A stretch of 64,000 nucleotides of DNA from Holophagae bacterium (GCA_029263455.1 JAJCXM010000022.1:248001-312000); one strand, 5' to 3'; counted from the stretch's first letter, positions 43,779-52,937 are shown. Notes: generated by a model not told the origin, from the sequence alone. Numbers and translations: made by a program.

Positions 43779-45869
43779 ATGATCTGGCTCTTTTTTTTCA
43801 TCCTCGCCCAGCAGGACGAAATTGTATCTGAGAATTTAGACACGGTTTCCGTCTCGATGGATTTTGAACGCTCTGTTTCCAAATATAACTCGATCGACAG
43901 AGACGACTCGCGGCCGATGTTCGAAGACATCGTGGCCACTTTGGAAGCCAAGCCAGCATTGGGCGATGAAGATCAGTTTATCCTACGCGAAAGCCTGAAA
44001 TTTCTTGGTGTCATCACTTATCCGGCTGAGACACGTAGATACTTTGAAAAATTGGTTAGAGTGGACCCGGGCTACAATATGGGAGCACAAAAACTATCAC
44101 CCAAGATCGTTAAGATTTTCGATGATCTCAAGCTCGAGATGGTTGGTCAATTAAGGGTCGGTATTTCTGATGCCACAGAAAAATCCGGATTATTGTTGAC
44201 CGATGCCACATTAAAAATTGACGGCAAATTTATCGGACTATTACAGGGCGACACGACCTTCGAAGTTTTGGCCGGTGCGCACAAATTGGAGATCACCAAA
44301 CCTAACTTTGATCCTTATGTTAAGGACATCGTGGTGCAAGCAAACAAGACGACAACCATCAATGGTGTTGTCTATAGGAACTCTTCCGAACTGGTGTTCA
44401 TGACGGTCCCAACCGGAGTGAAGATATTTTTTGATGGTGTGGGCCAAGGGACGACTCAAGGCTCTGCGCCCATCACTTACTCGGACAGCCTCATGCGCTC
44501 GGGCATTACGCCTTCTCAAGCTTCAGATCTCTTTGCAGTAAACGGTGTCGCACCCGGGAAATACCAATTACGTTTTGAGAAGCCGTGTTTTAAAACCAAG
44601 TTAATAGAAGTTGAAGTGACGCAAAATGAACGACGTACCTATCAACCTGTAACCATGGAACCCGTTTATAGCTTTATTGATGTTGCAACGGCCGCCGGCG
44701 ATGCAGCCGGGATCGTTTATTTGAACGACGAGAGAATCGGTTCACTTCCCATTAAGGCCTTTCAGACGTGTCCTGGCGAGTTCACGTTGAAAGTGCAATT
44801 CACCGATGGCCAGTTTATTAAGCATGTTGTTTTGGAAGAAGGTCAAACAACGCGTGTTTCGGCAGAGCCGCTGCCTTCAATAGTTTGGTTTGGTGTCAAA
44901 GAAGAAGGTGTTCAGGCCCCAGACGAAAACATTGACCGTTGGCTTAAAGATCTAAAATCCTGGAATGTCTCGTTGGTTGACCCCAACAATACCCGACTCG
45001 TGCAACACGATCCCTTTGACTTACTCTTCAACGAATCAAGGACGGCAAGTGATTCAGCTCTGTCGCTAGATCGCTCGCTTAATGCCGATTTATATGTAGC
45101 GGCCCGTGTGGTTCGCAGAAATGTGGTGATTCGTTATCTTGAAGTAGCTTTCTGGACCCCTTTAAGCAAGAAGATTCGCGTCTATTCAATCGACTTTCGA
45201 GAAATCGAAAAATTCAAAGAGCTCATGAATTCCATAGATGGTCCCCTGCCTCTTACTCATTCCTGGATCGGCGCACGTACGGCTAAGGTCTTGGCCGTAA
45301 ACGGTGTGAAGGTGTTGGAAGTAAGCCCCTCTGGACCGCTAGCTGGATTGGCCGTCAATGGCGACTTAATCACTTCGATTGACGGTAAGCTCATCAATCA
45401 TCCGGCACAACTCATGTCATTAGTGGCTGGTAAAGCTACTAATGTGGAAATAAACGGGACGAGTGTGTCTGTCGTTCCGCTAGAAACGATAGCTGAGTTG
45501 CCCTACGACCCAGCATCTTTATGTCCGCAGGCGGTCGTGGCGCGATTAGAGAAACTGGGTAAATATGCGTCCAGCCCCTTGATCAAACAGAGCGCCACCT
45601 TCAACCGTGCCCGCTACCAATTCTTCTTGGGCGACTTTAAACAGGCTTTTGATACCTTTTCAGATGCAAAATTCAGGTTGGATTACGACTATGGCATCAA
45701 CCAAGGCTCTCTTTACTTCTATCAGGGGCTTTGTTTCCGAAGATTGGACTTGAATGCGGAAGCGCGCAATGCGTTTGGCGAAGCTAGTAAATATCCAGAA
45801 GGTACATTGTTTGACGCATATGGACCCAAGGTGGCTTTTTGGGCTGAAGCCCAAATACAACAGCTCTAA
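43779..45869 (+). CDS. Secreted PEGA / PDZ-like / TPR protein
   Basis: The 696-residue protein begins with a short hydrophobic leader (MIWLFFFILAQQ). An N-terminal helical region is followed by three PEGA-like units (about residues 145-375), with segments such as LKIDGKFIGLLQGDTTFEVLAG and VPTGVKIFFDGVGQG. A PDZ-like unit lies near 505-560 (VLEVSPSGPLAGLAVNGDLITSIDG) and TPR-like helices finish the chain. AGGAGAG stands 7 bases before the ATG. It follows the TPR/propeller gene after 24 bases and directly abuts the next gene. No catalytic motif is seen; it is probably a periplasmic scaffold. Confidence 0.7.
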   Translation: MIWLFFFILAQQDEIVSENLDTVSVSMDFERSVSKYNSIDRDDSRPMFEDIVATLEAKPALGDEDQFILRESLKFLGVITYPAETRRYFEKLVRVDPGYNMGAQKLSPKIVKIFDDLKLEMVGQLRVGISDATEKSGLLLTDATLKIDGKFIGLLQGDTTFEVLAGAHKLEITKPNFDPYVKDIVVQANKTTTINGVVYRNSSELVFMTVPTGVKIFFDGVGQGTTQGSAPITYSDSLMRSGITPSQASDLFAVNGVAPGKYQLRFEKPCFKTKLIEVEVTQNERRTYQPVTMEPVYSFIDVATAAGDAAGIVYLNDERIGSLPIKAFQTCPGEFTLKVQFTDGQFIKHVVLEEGQTTRVSAEPLPSIVWFGVKEEGVQAPDENIDRWLKDLKSWNVSLVDPNNTRLVQHDPFDLLFNESRTASDSALSLDRSLNADLYVAARVVRRNVVIRYLEVAFWTPLSKKIRVYSIDFREIEKFKELMNSIDGPLPLTHSWIGARTAKVLAVNGVKVLEVSPSGPLAGLAVNGDLITSIDGKLINHPAQLMSLVAGKATNVEINGTSVSVVPLETIAELPYDPASLCPQAVVARLEKLGKYASSPLIKQSATFNRARYQFFLGDFKQAFDTFSDAKFRLDYDYGINQGSLYFYQGLCFRRLDLNAEARNAFGEASKYPEGTLFDAYGPKVAFWAEAQIQQL

Positions 45870-46604
45870 ATGCGACTTTTCTTCTGCTGCTCTGTCTTGG
45901 CCTTGTTGTTGGCCAGCCTGCCAGTTTGGGCTAACTACACCATCATCACGCAGAACGGGCAAGTCATGGCCGCTCAGCAGAAATATGTCATCGACCAAAA
46001 TGGGATGGTCTCATTTAGGCTGGTCTCAGGTCCCCAGATCTCATTGTCAAAAGAGACCATCGATTGGCATGAAACAGCTCGCGTCAACAAAGAAGAAGTC
46101 CCGCCGTGGGCGACGCCAAAGAAAAGGACGCCAAACCGCGTTGACGTGGGCAAATCACTTGATCTCAATTTCGATTCGGTCATGGATGAGTTGACCATGT
46201 TGCGCGAGCAAGGGCTGCGTTGGGATACCTTGGGCAGCGTCCGTGTCGGAGGTTGGATCGCTCTGGGCGTGTTGTTTGTCATTTTGTACGTTTTGTTTTC
46301 GGTGGTGCTCCATGTGTCGCTTAATATCGCGGGCGAACCGAACCCCTTTTTGAGGGTGTTTCGCTGGAATGCGGGCTTAATCTTTGCCTCCATTCTTGTC
46401 CAAGTGGTCTTTAATTTTTTGCCCGTCTCTTTTTGGTATGTGATGATCTTGGCGCTCGTGTCCAATTACTTTGTCTTGTGTGTTTTGGTGATACAAATTT
46501 TTGAGGCAGATATCCCAAGTGCCATGATGGGCGCCTTTATCTATTATGCCTTTAGCGTCTTCTGTTTGTTTGGGCTTTGGAAAGCTACCATAATTCTTGC
46601 CTAA
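45870..46604 (+). CDS. Membrane protein of the kinase-PEGA operon, function unknown
   Basis: The 244-residue protein has a signal peptide or anchor (MRLFFCCSVLALLLASLPVWA), an extracytoplasmic region of about 100 residues and four C-terminal membrane segments (for example GGWIALGVLFVILYVLFSVVL and FWYVMILALVSNYFVLCVLVI). I recognise no family. Its ATG begins at the base after the stop of the PEGA/PDZ gene, so the two are tightly coupled. It ends one base before the convergent cmoB stop. Confidence 0.7.
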   Translation: MRLFFCCSVLALLLASLPVWANYTIITQNGQVMAAQQKYVIDQNGMVSFRLVSGPQISLSKETIDWHETARVNKEEVPPWATPKKRTPNRVDVGKSLDLNFDSVMDELTMLREQGLRWDTLGSVRVGGWIALGVLFVILYVLFSVVLHVSLNIAGEPNPFLRVFRWNAGLIFASILVQVVFNFLPVSFWYVMILALVSNYFVLCVLVIQIFEADIPSAMMGAFIYYAFSVFCLFGLWKATIILA

Positions 46605-47543
46605 CTAAGGTTGAGCAAAGATGATGGCACGCCAAGGTGCAGGGTGCGATTCGACAGTAAGTTGGTTATTCTCGGGATTAAGTTTTTCTTGAAAACTTGG
46701 TTGTGGATGCCATTCTGTCGACCGCTGCTCTTCGGCGAGGTGACGTGCGTTAGAAATCACCTCCAGGCTCTTGAATTTAGCCTTTTTTAGTAAGTTGATG
46801 AGGGCTGCCAGAGTGGGCAAGAACCAAATATTCTTCATACCTGCATAGCGATCTTCAGGCAGTAAACACATGGAACCATCGCCAGGAATGACAATTGTTT
46901 CGAGCACGAGTAAGCCTCCCGGTTTGATGCACTTTTTTATCGCTCTTAATAGGTCGATTGGACTGTGATGGTGATAGAGGATGCCCATACACAAGACCGT
47001 ATCAAAACAAGCCGGCAGAGCGGCCGTCTCTTGCCAACCCCAGGGTCGAAAACCAATGCTTTGTACTTGGGCGCGCGATTGTATCAATTCAAATTGCATT
47101 TGAAACTTTGGGATGGGGTCAATACCTAAGACGGTTTCCGCACCCTGGTCGTGGAGGCGAAACAAGGTGTAGCCATTATTGCAACCAATGTCCAAAACAT
47201 CTTGACCTTGAAGGGAGGGCAAATGCTGAGCAAATCGGTTCCACTTCCAATCCGAACGCCATTCGGCGTCTATCTCTACCCCATTCAAGCGAAAAGGTCC
47301 CTTTTTCCACGAACCTAATCCTTGAGCAGCTAATCTTATCTCTTTTTGAGCCGCGTCACAGAGTGTGTTGCCAACGGCGATGACACCATTATCGATGTGA
47401 AAGGAGGGGTTTTGACAAGGAGGTAGTGCGGCCAAGACTTGTCTTTGTGCTTGCCACCTCTGATCGTTGAGATGCCTTAGACCACGGCGATTGGCTTCAA
47501 TTAATACGTCAACGCGATCCTCTCTTAAGAATGAAAATGTCAT
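46605..47543 (-). CDS. cmoB: tRNA U34 carboxymethyltransferase
   Basis: The 312-residue protein matches CmoB in length and order: an N-terminal helical region with WKKGPFRLNGVEIDAEWRSDWKWNR, the SAM motif VLDIGCNNGYTLFRL, FRPWGWQETAAL and FDTVLCMGILYHHHSPIDLL. CmoB uses carboxy-S-adenosylmethionine from CmoA to convert 5-hydroxyuridine at tRNA position 34 into 5-carboxymethoxyuridine. Its ATG overlaps the cmoA stop by 4 bases. The pair is best known from Gammaproteobacteria and some other Proteobacteria. Confidence 0.93.
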   Translation of the reverse strand: MTFSFLREDRVDVLIEANRRGLRHLNDQRWQAQRQVLAALPPCQNPSFHIDNGVIAVGNTLCDAAQKEIRLAAQGLGSWKKGPFRLNGVEIDAEWRSDWKWNRFAQHLPSLQGQDVLDIGCNNGYTLFRLHDQGAETVLGIDPIPKFQMQFELIQSRAQVQSIGFRPWGWQETAALPACFDTVLCMGILYHHHSPIDLLRAIKKCIKPGGLLVLETIVIPGDGSMCLLPEDRYAGMKNIWFLPTLAALINLLKKAKFKSLEVISNARHLAEEQRSTEWHPQPSFQEKLNPENNQLTVESHPAPWRAIIFAQP

Positions 47544-48274
47544 GCGGTGTAGTCTTTAATAGCAATGAATGAAGCAAAGTTGTGCCACTTAAAGAAGATT
47601 TCTGCTTCGCCAAATCCTGCCTGGGCTAGTAATTCGAGTTGTTCATCGACTTTGTAGGGCACAAGCACATTTTCGAGCTGTTCCCGTTTACGACTGATTT
47701 CGAGATCTGAATAACCTTGGCGCCTCTTAAAGGTCCAATACATTTCGATAAAGAGCCTGCTTATGGCGGTGCTTTGCTCTAATACTTTCTCAGAAACAAT
47801 CAAAATGCCACCGGGCCTAAGTGATTGGTAGATCCGATTGACGACAGATTGTCGGTACATGGGACGGACAAACTGTAACGTGTAATTCATGATGACGACG
47901 GACGGATCTTCCAGTTCAACCTGACGCAGGTCCGTGTTTTGCCAAACTATTCGACTTGCCAGGGGGTGATCCGAAAACCGCTGCCGCGCTCGATCTAACA
48001 TGGGTTCAGAGTCGTCGACCCCGACAAATCGATGTATGTCAACTTGGCTGTCGTCAGCGATCTTGGCGAGCGTTGCGCCCGTCGAGCAGCCCAGGTCAAT
48101 CAGCGCTGATTGGGGTTGGTAGAAGGCCTCAACAAAATCGACGATCATACGATGAACTTCGTCGTAGAACGGGATCGATCTTGACAGCATATCGTCGAAT
48201 ACAGCTGCCACGTCTTCGTTAAACTCGAAGTCAGTTAAAGCCCGTACCGGTTTTCGAAATAATTCGTCGCGCAT
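47540..48274 (-). CDS. cmoA: Carboxy-S-adenosyl-L-methionine synthase
   Basis: The 244-residue methyltransferase-fold protein makes carboxy-SAM from SAM and prephenate. It shows FEFNEDVAAVFDDMLSRSIPFYDEVH at the N-terminus, the motif LIDLGCSTGATLAKI, VVIMNYTLQFV and SLRPGGILIVSEKV, all standard for CmoA. It precedes cmoB with a 4-base overlap and follows the TSUP permease gene after 3 bases, so all three share a transcript. Confidence 0.94.
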   Translation of the reverse strand: MRDELFRKPVRALTDFEFNEDVAAVFDDMLSRSIPFYDEVHRMIVDFVEAFYQPQSALIDLGCSTGATLAKIADDSQVDIHRFVGVDDSEPMLDRARQRFSDHPLASRIVWQNTDLRQVELEDPSVVIMNYTLQFVRPMYRQSVVNRIYQSLRPGGILIVSEKVLEQSTAISRLFIEMYWTFKRRQGYSDLEISRKREQLENVLVPYKVDEQLELLAQAGFGEAEIFFKWHNFASFIAIKDYTA

Positions 48275-48277
48275 GAT

Positions 48278-49057
48278 TTACCTTTCCTTATTGTGCGTTG
48301 CAAACAAAGCCTTTTTCAAGATGCGGTATACCGAAAGCAGCAAGAAACCGCAAAAAATCCACTCCAGTACGCGCATGGGAATGATATGCGAGATATAGGC
48401 CCCAAAGAATGCAAATAGGACTGCCGGGATGGCCAATGGCAAAACCGCATGCCATTCAACGAGCTTAGCTCTCGCATGAGCTATCAAGCCCGATAAAGTC
48501 GTGGGCACCATGGCGGTCAAACTTATGGTTACGGCAAGGATCATGGGCATATCTAATAAACCCACCATGAGGCCCACCATCACAACGCCACCGCCAATGC
48601 CGAACAAGCTTGATGCGAATCCTGAAGCCAAACCGATTGACGCAAAAGACAGCAATCCAGGAGATTGCTGCCCCTCAACCCAATGCCATCCAATCAAAAT
48701 ACGCATGGCAGTGACTAACAGTAATATGGCAAACATGAGTGCTATTTGCTTAGTTGGAAGACGTCTAAGCGCCAGCGCACCAAGCTGTGCCGTCGCAATG
48801 GCTGTCGTCGCCAGTGCTGCGGACTCTAGCCATGGGAATTCCGCCTGGTTAAGAATACCGTGACTCAGGGCACCTACCGCGGCAATCGGGGCAATACAGG
48901 CGATAGACGTGGCAATTGCTTTCTTGAGCGGGAACCCGCTCCACACATGAAGAAGTGGTACGAAAATTATGCCACCGCCGATGCCAATCATGCTGCTCGT
49001 TAAGCCTGCTAATGCGCCAGCGATAAGCCATAAAGGCAATGGTTTTTGATGTGTCAT
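48278..49057 (-). CDS. TSUP-family permease (TauE/SafE)
   Basis: The 259-residue protein has about eight membrane segments in two related halves, each with the family motif: GLTSSMIGIGGGIIFVPLL in the first half and GFASSLFGIGGGVVMVGLM in the second. TSUP proteins move sulfite, sulfoacetate or other small organic anions across the inner membrane; the substrate here is unknown. It is the first gene of the TSUP-cmoA-cmoB unit. A TATAGT hexamer 8 bases before the ATG suggests an almost leaderless transcript. Confidence 0.9.
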   Translation of the reverse strand: MTHQKPLPLWLIAGALAGLTSSMIGIGGGIIFVPLLHVWSGFPLKKAIATSIACIAPIAAVGALSHGILNQAEFPWLESAALATTAIATAQLGALALRRLPTKQIALMFAILLLVTAMRILIGWHWVEGQQSPGLLSFASIGLASGFASSLFGIGGGVVMVGLMVGLLDMPMILAVTISLTAMVPTTLSGLIAHARAKLVEWHAVLPLAIPAVLFAFFGAYISHIIPMRVLEWIFCGFLLLSVYRILKKALFATHNKER

Positions 49058-49065
49058 ACGCGAGC

Positions 49066-49095
49066 ACTATATCGCCTGTGTAAGTGGCGCTGCAA
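49066..49095 (-). promoter_or_regulatory. Candidate promoter of the TSUP-cmoA-cmoB operon
   Basis: On the minus strand TTGCAG (49095-49090), an 18-base spacer and TATAGT (49071-49066) precede the ATG at 49057 by 8 bases. The -10 is 5/6; the -35 is weak. The predicted start is within about 2 bases of the codon. Confidence 0.4.
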
Positions 49096-49135
49096 GACAG
49101 CTTTCGTTATACTGAACCGCGCGTGGGAGGCTAGC

Positions 49136-50194
49136 ATGCGATCGAGCATTGAAAATAAAGTTAACAATGGAATGCGATTAAATGGCGACGATGCTCGATT
49201 TCTGTACGAAGATGCGAGTCTAGAAGATCTATCACGATGGGCGACGCAGGCCCGAGCCCGTTTTCATGACCCCAAGACGGCGAGCTACTTAGTCATGCGC
49301 ATCATCAATTACACCAACGTGTGTGTTGCGCTTTGCGATTACTGCGCGTTTTATCGATTACCGAAGTCACCTGAAGGGTATGTGCTTTCGTTCGAGTCGA
49401 TGTGCGAAAAAATCGACGAATTATTGGAGCTTGGCGGCGACCTAGTTGGCTTCAATGGGGGCTTTAACCCCAAGCTCAATATCGACTGGTATGTGGATCT
49501 CTATGGGCGAATTCGCCGTAAATACGGAGACCGCATCGAGTTTTACGCGTTAACCATCGCTGAACTTATGTATATCGCCAAGATAAGTCGCATCAGTTGC
49601 GAGGAAGCCAGTTCACGTTTGAAAGCTGCAGGCGTGCGCTGGATAACGGGAGGTGGTTCAGAGATTCTGACCAACGGGTTTCGAGAACGCCATTCACCTA
49701 TCAAAGGTACTGCGGACGCATACATTGACGCACAAAGAGCCGTGATCCGGAGCGGGTTAAACACCACTGCGACCATGGTCATTGGATTCGACGAATCGAT
49801 CGATGAACGCGTCGAACACCTACAGCGTGTGCGCGATTTGCAGGATGAAACGAACGGCATCTTTAGTTTATTGAGTTGGACATACAAACCTGAAAACACG
49901 GAATTAGGCGGCGTGGAACTGAATCACGTGGATTATTGGCGTCACTTGGCTTGTGCCCGCCTCTTTTTGGATAACATCAAGCACATTCGAACCTCCGTAT
50001 TAACACAGAATGAGCATGCATTACGAGGTCTGCATTTTGGAGCAAACGATTTTGATGTGCCCTTGGAGGACGAGGTCACACAAATGGCAGGCGCTACCAT
50101 TAACCCCAACATAGACGCTGTTCTTGATGCATGTCGTGCTGAAGGTTTTGCGCCCCAATATCGGCAATTTGCGCAGCCCGCGTTGGACATTTAA
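49136..50194 (+). CDS. mqnC: Cyclic dehypoxanthinyl futalosine synthase (radical SAM)
   Basis: The 352-residue radical SAM enzyme cyclises dehypoxanthine futalosine in the futalosine route to menaquinone. The cluster cysteines form CX3CX2C (C63, C67, C70; CVALCDYC), followed by FYRLPKSPEGYVLS and LVGFNGGFNPKLNIDWY, ITGGGSEILTNGFRERHSP and ATINPNIDAV, all matching MqnC rather than MqnE. The ATG follows GGGAGG by 5 bases; the frame extends upstream over the promoter region of the divergent permease. A second radical SAM gene starts one base after its stop. Other mqn genes are not in the window. Confidence 0.92.
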   Translation: MRSSIENKVNNGMRLNGDDARFLYEDASLEDLSRWATQARARFHDPKTASYLVMRIINYTNVCVALCDYCAFYRLPKSPEGYVLSFESMCEKIDELLELGGDLVGFNGGFNPKLNIDWYVDLYGRIRRKYGDRIEFYALTIAELMYIAKISRISCEEASSRLKAAGVRWITGGGSEILTNGFRERHSPIKGTADAYIDAQRAVIRSGLNTTATMVIGFDESIDERVEHLQRVRDLQDETNGIFSLLSWTYKPENTELGGVELNHVDYWRHLACARLFLDNIKHIRTSVLTQNEHALRGLHFGANDFDVPLEDEVTQMAGATINPNIDAVLDACRAEGFAPQYRQFAQPALDI

Positions 50195-50195
50195 G

Positions 50196-51488
50196 ATGAC
50201 TTTTGCGTCTTTACAACACCACGTCGAAGACTTTATGCAGATCCCGCCCGAGGCGGTCATCAAGCAGGACATTTTACGCTGCGGGCTACGCTTCTCCGAA
50301 GCGGCAATGACCATCGCCGCAGGGTACAAACCCAAAGACTACTTTATTTTTTCGTTTGACCTTATTGAGATTAAAGATATGCAGCAACGTGAGCATTTAA
50401 GGGTTCCGGAAGAGATCTGCATTTCTGACGGGCCATTTGAGCTGGCGAATACCATTATTTCCGTGCGCATCAATCCAGATTCGCCTTACGTTGTTGATGT
50501 TATCGAGGGTCGAATCACATTGCACTGTGACGGTAATTGGGTTGGAGATGTGACTTACCATCCCATCCCCTCGTTCTATCATGAACCGCTTTCGTCCGGG
50601 AAAGCTATGGGCGAAGTAGCGCCCGTTTTGGAATGGGGTTACCTGATCTATCTAACGGTCTACCGTATGTGCCAATACTTCAACAAAGAAGAACAATGTC
50701 AGTTCTGCGATATCAATCGAAACTTCATTCAACAGCGAAAGGCTGGAAAGCCATATACGGGTATTAAGACCGTCCCGGAGATTATTGAAGCGCTGGCCCA
50801 CATCGACAGAATGGATCAACGGGCACAAGCCTATACATTAACCGGCGGCTCAATCATTACAGACCTGCAAGGCGTAGACGAAGTCGACTTTTATGTGCAG
50901 TTCATCGAGGCGATTGAAGAGAGGTTCCCGCGACGTTGGATCAGCAAAGCGGTTGTGCAGGCCTTTGAACCCAAAGATTGCCAGCGTCTTAAGGATGCCG
51001 GTCTGCAAATCTACCATCCAAATTACGAGGTTTGGGGAGAAAAGCTCTTTAATGCTATTTGTCCCGGAAAAGCCCGTGTGATTGGTTTCGAGACTTGGAT
51101 AAATCGAGTGGCCGAGTCAGCTTCTGTTTTTGGGGCCAGCCACGTAATCCCAAACTTTGTCGGCGGCGTTGAGCTCAATTCTGTTTGCGGATACAAGGAT
51201 GTAGACCAGGCCGTTGCGCATACAACTGAGGGCCTCGATTGGTTCATGTCGAAAGGGATCATGCCTCGATTCACTACGTGGTGCCCCGAACCGCTGGCAG
51301 CCTTAGGCCATCAAGCCGCGCCTCCTTTGGCCTATTTCTGCAAGTTATTGATAGCTTGGAGAGAGCGTTTCTTACATTATGGGCTCAAAACACCGCCGGG
51401 CTACGGCGCTCCTGGCGTCGGAAATGCCGTATTTTCGGTTAGTGCTTTTATGGATGTTTTGCCAGCATTATCAATGACGGAGTCGTGA
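50196..51488 (+). CDS. Radical SAM protein with CX8CX2C cluster motif, coupled to mqnC
   Basis: The 430-residue protein has a distinct N-terminal region of about 150 residues, then a radical SAM-like barrel. The presumed cluster cysteines are C159, C168 and C171, spaced CX8CX2C instead of the usual CX3CX2C. A TLTGGSII stretch after it resembles the SAM-contacting GGE motif. Later conserved-looking segments include VIGFETWINRVAESASVFGASHVIPNFVGGVE and MPRFTTWCPEP. It starts one base after the mqnC stop and its own stop overlaps the next ATG (TGATG). I do not recognise the exact family; a role near menaquinone synthesis is inference from position. Confidence 0.8.
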   Translation: MTFASLQHHVEDFMQIPPEAVIKQDILRCGLRFSEAAMTIAAGYKPKDYFIFSFDLIEIKDMQQREHLRVPEEICISDGPFELANTIISVRINPDSPYVVDVIEGRITLHCDGNWVGDVTYHPIPSFYHEPLSSGKAMGEVAPVLEWGYLIYLTVYRMCQYFNKEEQCQFCDINRNFIQQRKAGKPYTGIKTVPEIIEALAHIDRMDQRAQAYTLTGGSIITDLQGVDEVDFYVQFIEAIEERFPRRWISKAVVQAFEPKDCQRLKDAGLQIYHPNYEVWGEKLFNAICPGKARVIGFETWINRVAESASVFGASHVIPNFVGGVELNSVCGYKDVDQAVAHTTEGLDWFMSKGIMPRFTTWCPEPLAALGHQAAPPLAYFCKLLIAWRERFLHYGLKTPPGYGAPGVGNAVFSVSAFMDVLPALSMTES

Positions 51489-52873
51489 TGTTTAGCCTTG
51501 TCTTTTGTTTGATGTGTGCGACACCTGGGCTAGCACCTAAGACTTGCTTAGCTGTTTGGACGCCCAGAAATGAGTCCCATTTGGTGATGGCGTCGGCTAA
51601 AGGTATTTATGGGGTTCGCTGGTGGGCTGAAGCGAATGGCGAGTTGTTGGTGTTGGCGGATTGCGAGGCGCTCAATGGTCTTGGTCAGTTGGGTTTTTTA
51701 CATCCCATCGATTTAGAACCTCGCTTGGATCGGCTTTATGTTGTGTCGAATGATCTTAACGATGTTACAGGCTCATATCTGGTGTTGATGAAGGGTGCCA
51801 GAAGTTCTGTTGTTTACTCGGAACAGCCAGTGGCTACGAAACACCCTGACAGTCACGGGTTGCTGGCGAATGTGGTGGATAACGTTGTTTTGGAAAAGGC
51901 CCCATTACCACCATTCCCGCTGACGCATTGTTCCGGTATCCAGGCGCTTGTCGATCAAATTGATGGGCCAAGATGGTTCAATGATGTTCAATCCTTGGCG
52001 TCCTTTAATCGCCATACTCTTCAGAGCGGAAATATTGCGGCTCGCGACTGGCTAGTCACGCAATTTCAGGCAATTGGTGGTTTGACGGTTACAACGGAAG
52101 CGTTTGTTGTTAGCGGCACAACCACTTACAACGTTATTGCTCAACTGGACGGGACTACCTCGCCGGATGATTGGTATATTGTGGGCGCTCACTACGACTC
52201 AACCTCTGAAAATACACCTGCTTCCGCGCCGGGAGCTGAAGATAACGGAAGTGGGACGGCGGCTCTTTTAGAACTTGCCCGCTTGCTTACGACCACGACA
52301 CCAGAGTCGACGATTTTCTTTATCGCCTATTCTGGAGAAGAGCAAGGGTTGCATGGAAGTACAGCTCATGCTTCTGGCCTGGTGTCGTCAGGTAATGACA
52401 GCAAGGTAAAGGTCGCCCTGATCATGGACATGATTGGCTATTCGAGTGATGCTGACTTGGATTGTCTTTTAGAAACGAATGCCAGTAACCAGTTCATCAT
52501 TGATGACCTGAGTGCCGCTGCGGCTAGTTATACTTCACTGAGGATCGTCACGACCTTGTTCCCTTTTGGATCCGACCATGTCCCTTACCTTAACCGCAAT
52601 ATGCCCGCTTTGTTGACCATCGAAAACGATTGGGATGAATATCCCGACTACCATCGGACCACCGATTTGCCGGCCAACATAAATTTGAATATGGGTCGCG
52701 AAGTGATTCGCATGAACGCGGCTGCCCTCATCGAATGGACAAGTGCTGCTACCTGCGTCGATGTTCAGGAGTTGCTTTCATTGTGGCATAGCCCCATATC
52801 GGCACCTACAGATACCAATGGCAACGGCATAGTGGATGTGGTGGATCTTTTACAACATGGAATTGCCAACTGA
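51488..52873 (+). CDS. Secreted M28-family aminopeptidase with dockerin-like C-terminus
   Basis: The 461-residue protein starts with a signal peptide (MFSLVFCLMCATPGLA), a propeptide-like region and then an M28 zinc peptidase. All ligands are visible: GAHYDS near 234, EDNGSGTAAL near 250, SGEEQGLHG near 283 with the catalytic glutamate, MDMIGY near 313 and DYHRTTD near 388. The last 35 residues contain DTNGNGIVDVVDLL, a calcium-loop pattern like a dockerin half or EF-hand. The ATG overlaps the stop of the radical SAM gene, yet the function looks unrelated. Confidence 0.9.
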   Translation: MFSLVFCLMCATPGLAPKTCLAVWTPRNESHLVMASAKGIYGVRWWAEANGELLVLADCEALNGLGQLGFLHPIDLEPRLDRLYVVSNDLNDVTGSYLVLMKGARSSVVYSEQPVATKHPDSHGLLANVVDNVVLEKAPLPPFPLTHCSGIQALVDQIDGPRWFNDVQSLASFNRHTLQSGNIAARDWLVTQFQAIGGLTVTTEAFVVSGTTTYNVIAQLDGTTSPDDWYIVGAHYDSTSENTPASAPGAEDNGSGTAALLELARLLTTTTPESTIFFIAYSGEEQGLHGSTAHASGLVSSGNDSKVKVALIMDMIGYSSDADLDCLLETNASNQFIIDDLSAAAASYTSLRIVTTLFPFGSDHVPYLNRNMPALLTIENDWDEYPDYHRTTDLPANINLNMGREVIRMNAAALIEWTSAATCVDVQELLSLWHSPISAPTDTNGNGIVDVVDLLQHGIAN

Positions 52874-52937
52874 TCACAAGATGCTAGACTCTGTTTTTTA
52901 ACGAATGAATGAGGCGAATTGAGCCGGGGAGTGGGTT

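Noticed and set aside
45974-46465. A 163-codon minus-strand frame
   Set aside because: It is opposite the membrane protein gene, which abuts its upstream partner and has a signal peptide; the antisense frame has no support.
49108-49113. TATACT as the mqnC promoter -10
   Set aside because: It is well placed before mqnC, but no -35 resembling consensus lies 16-18 bases upstream, so I do not list it as a feature.
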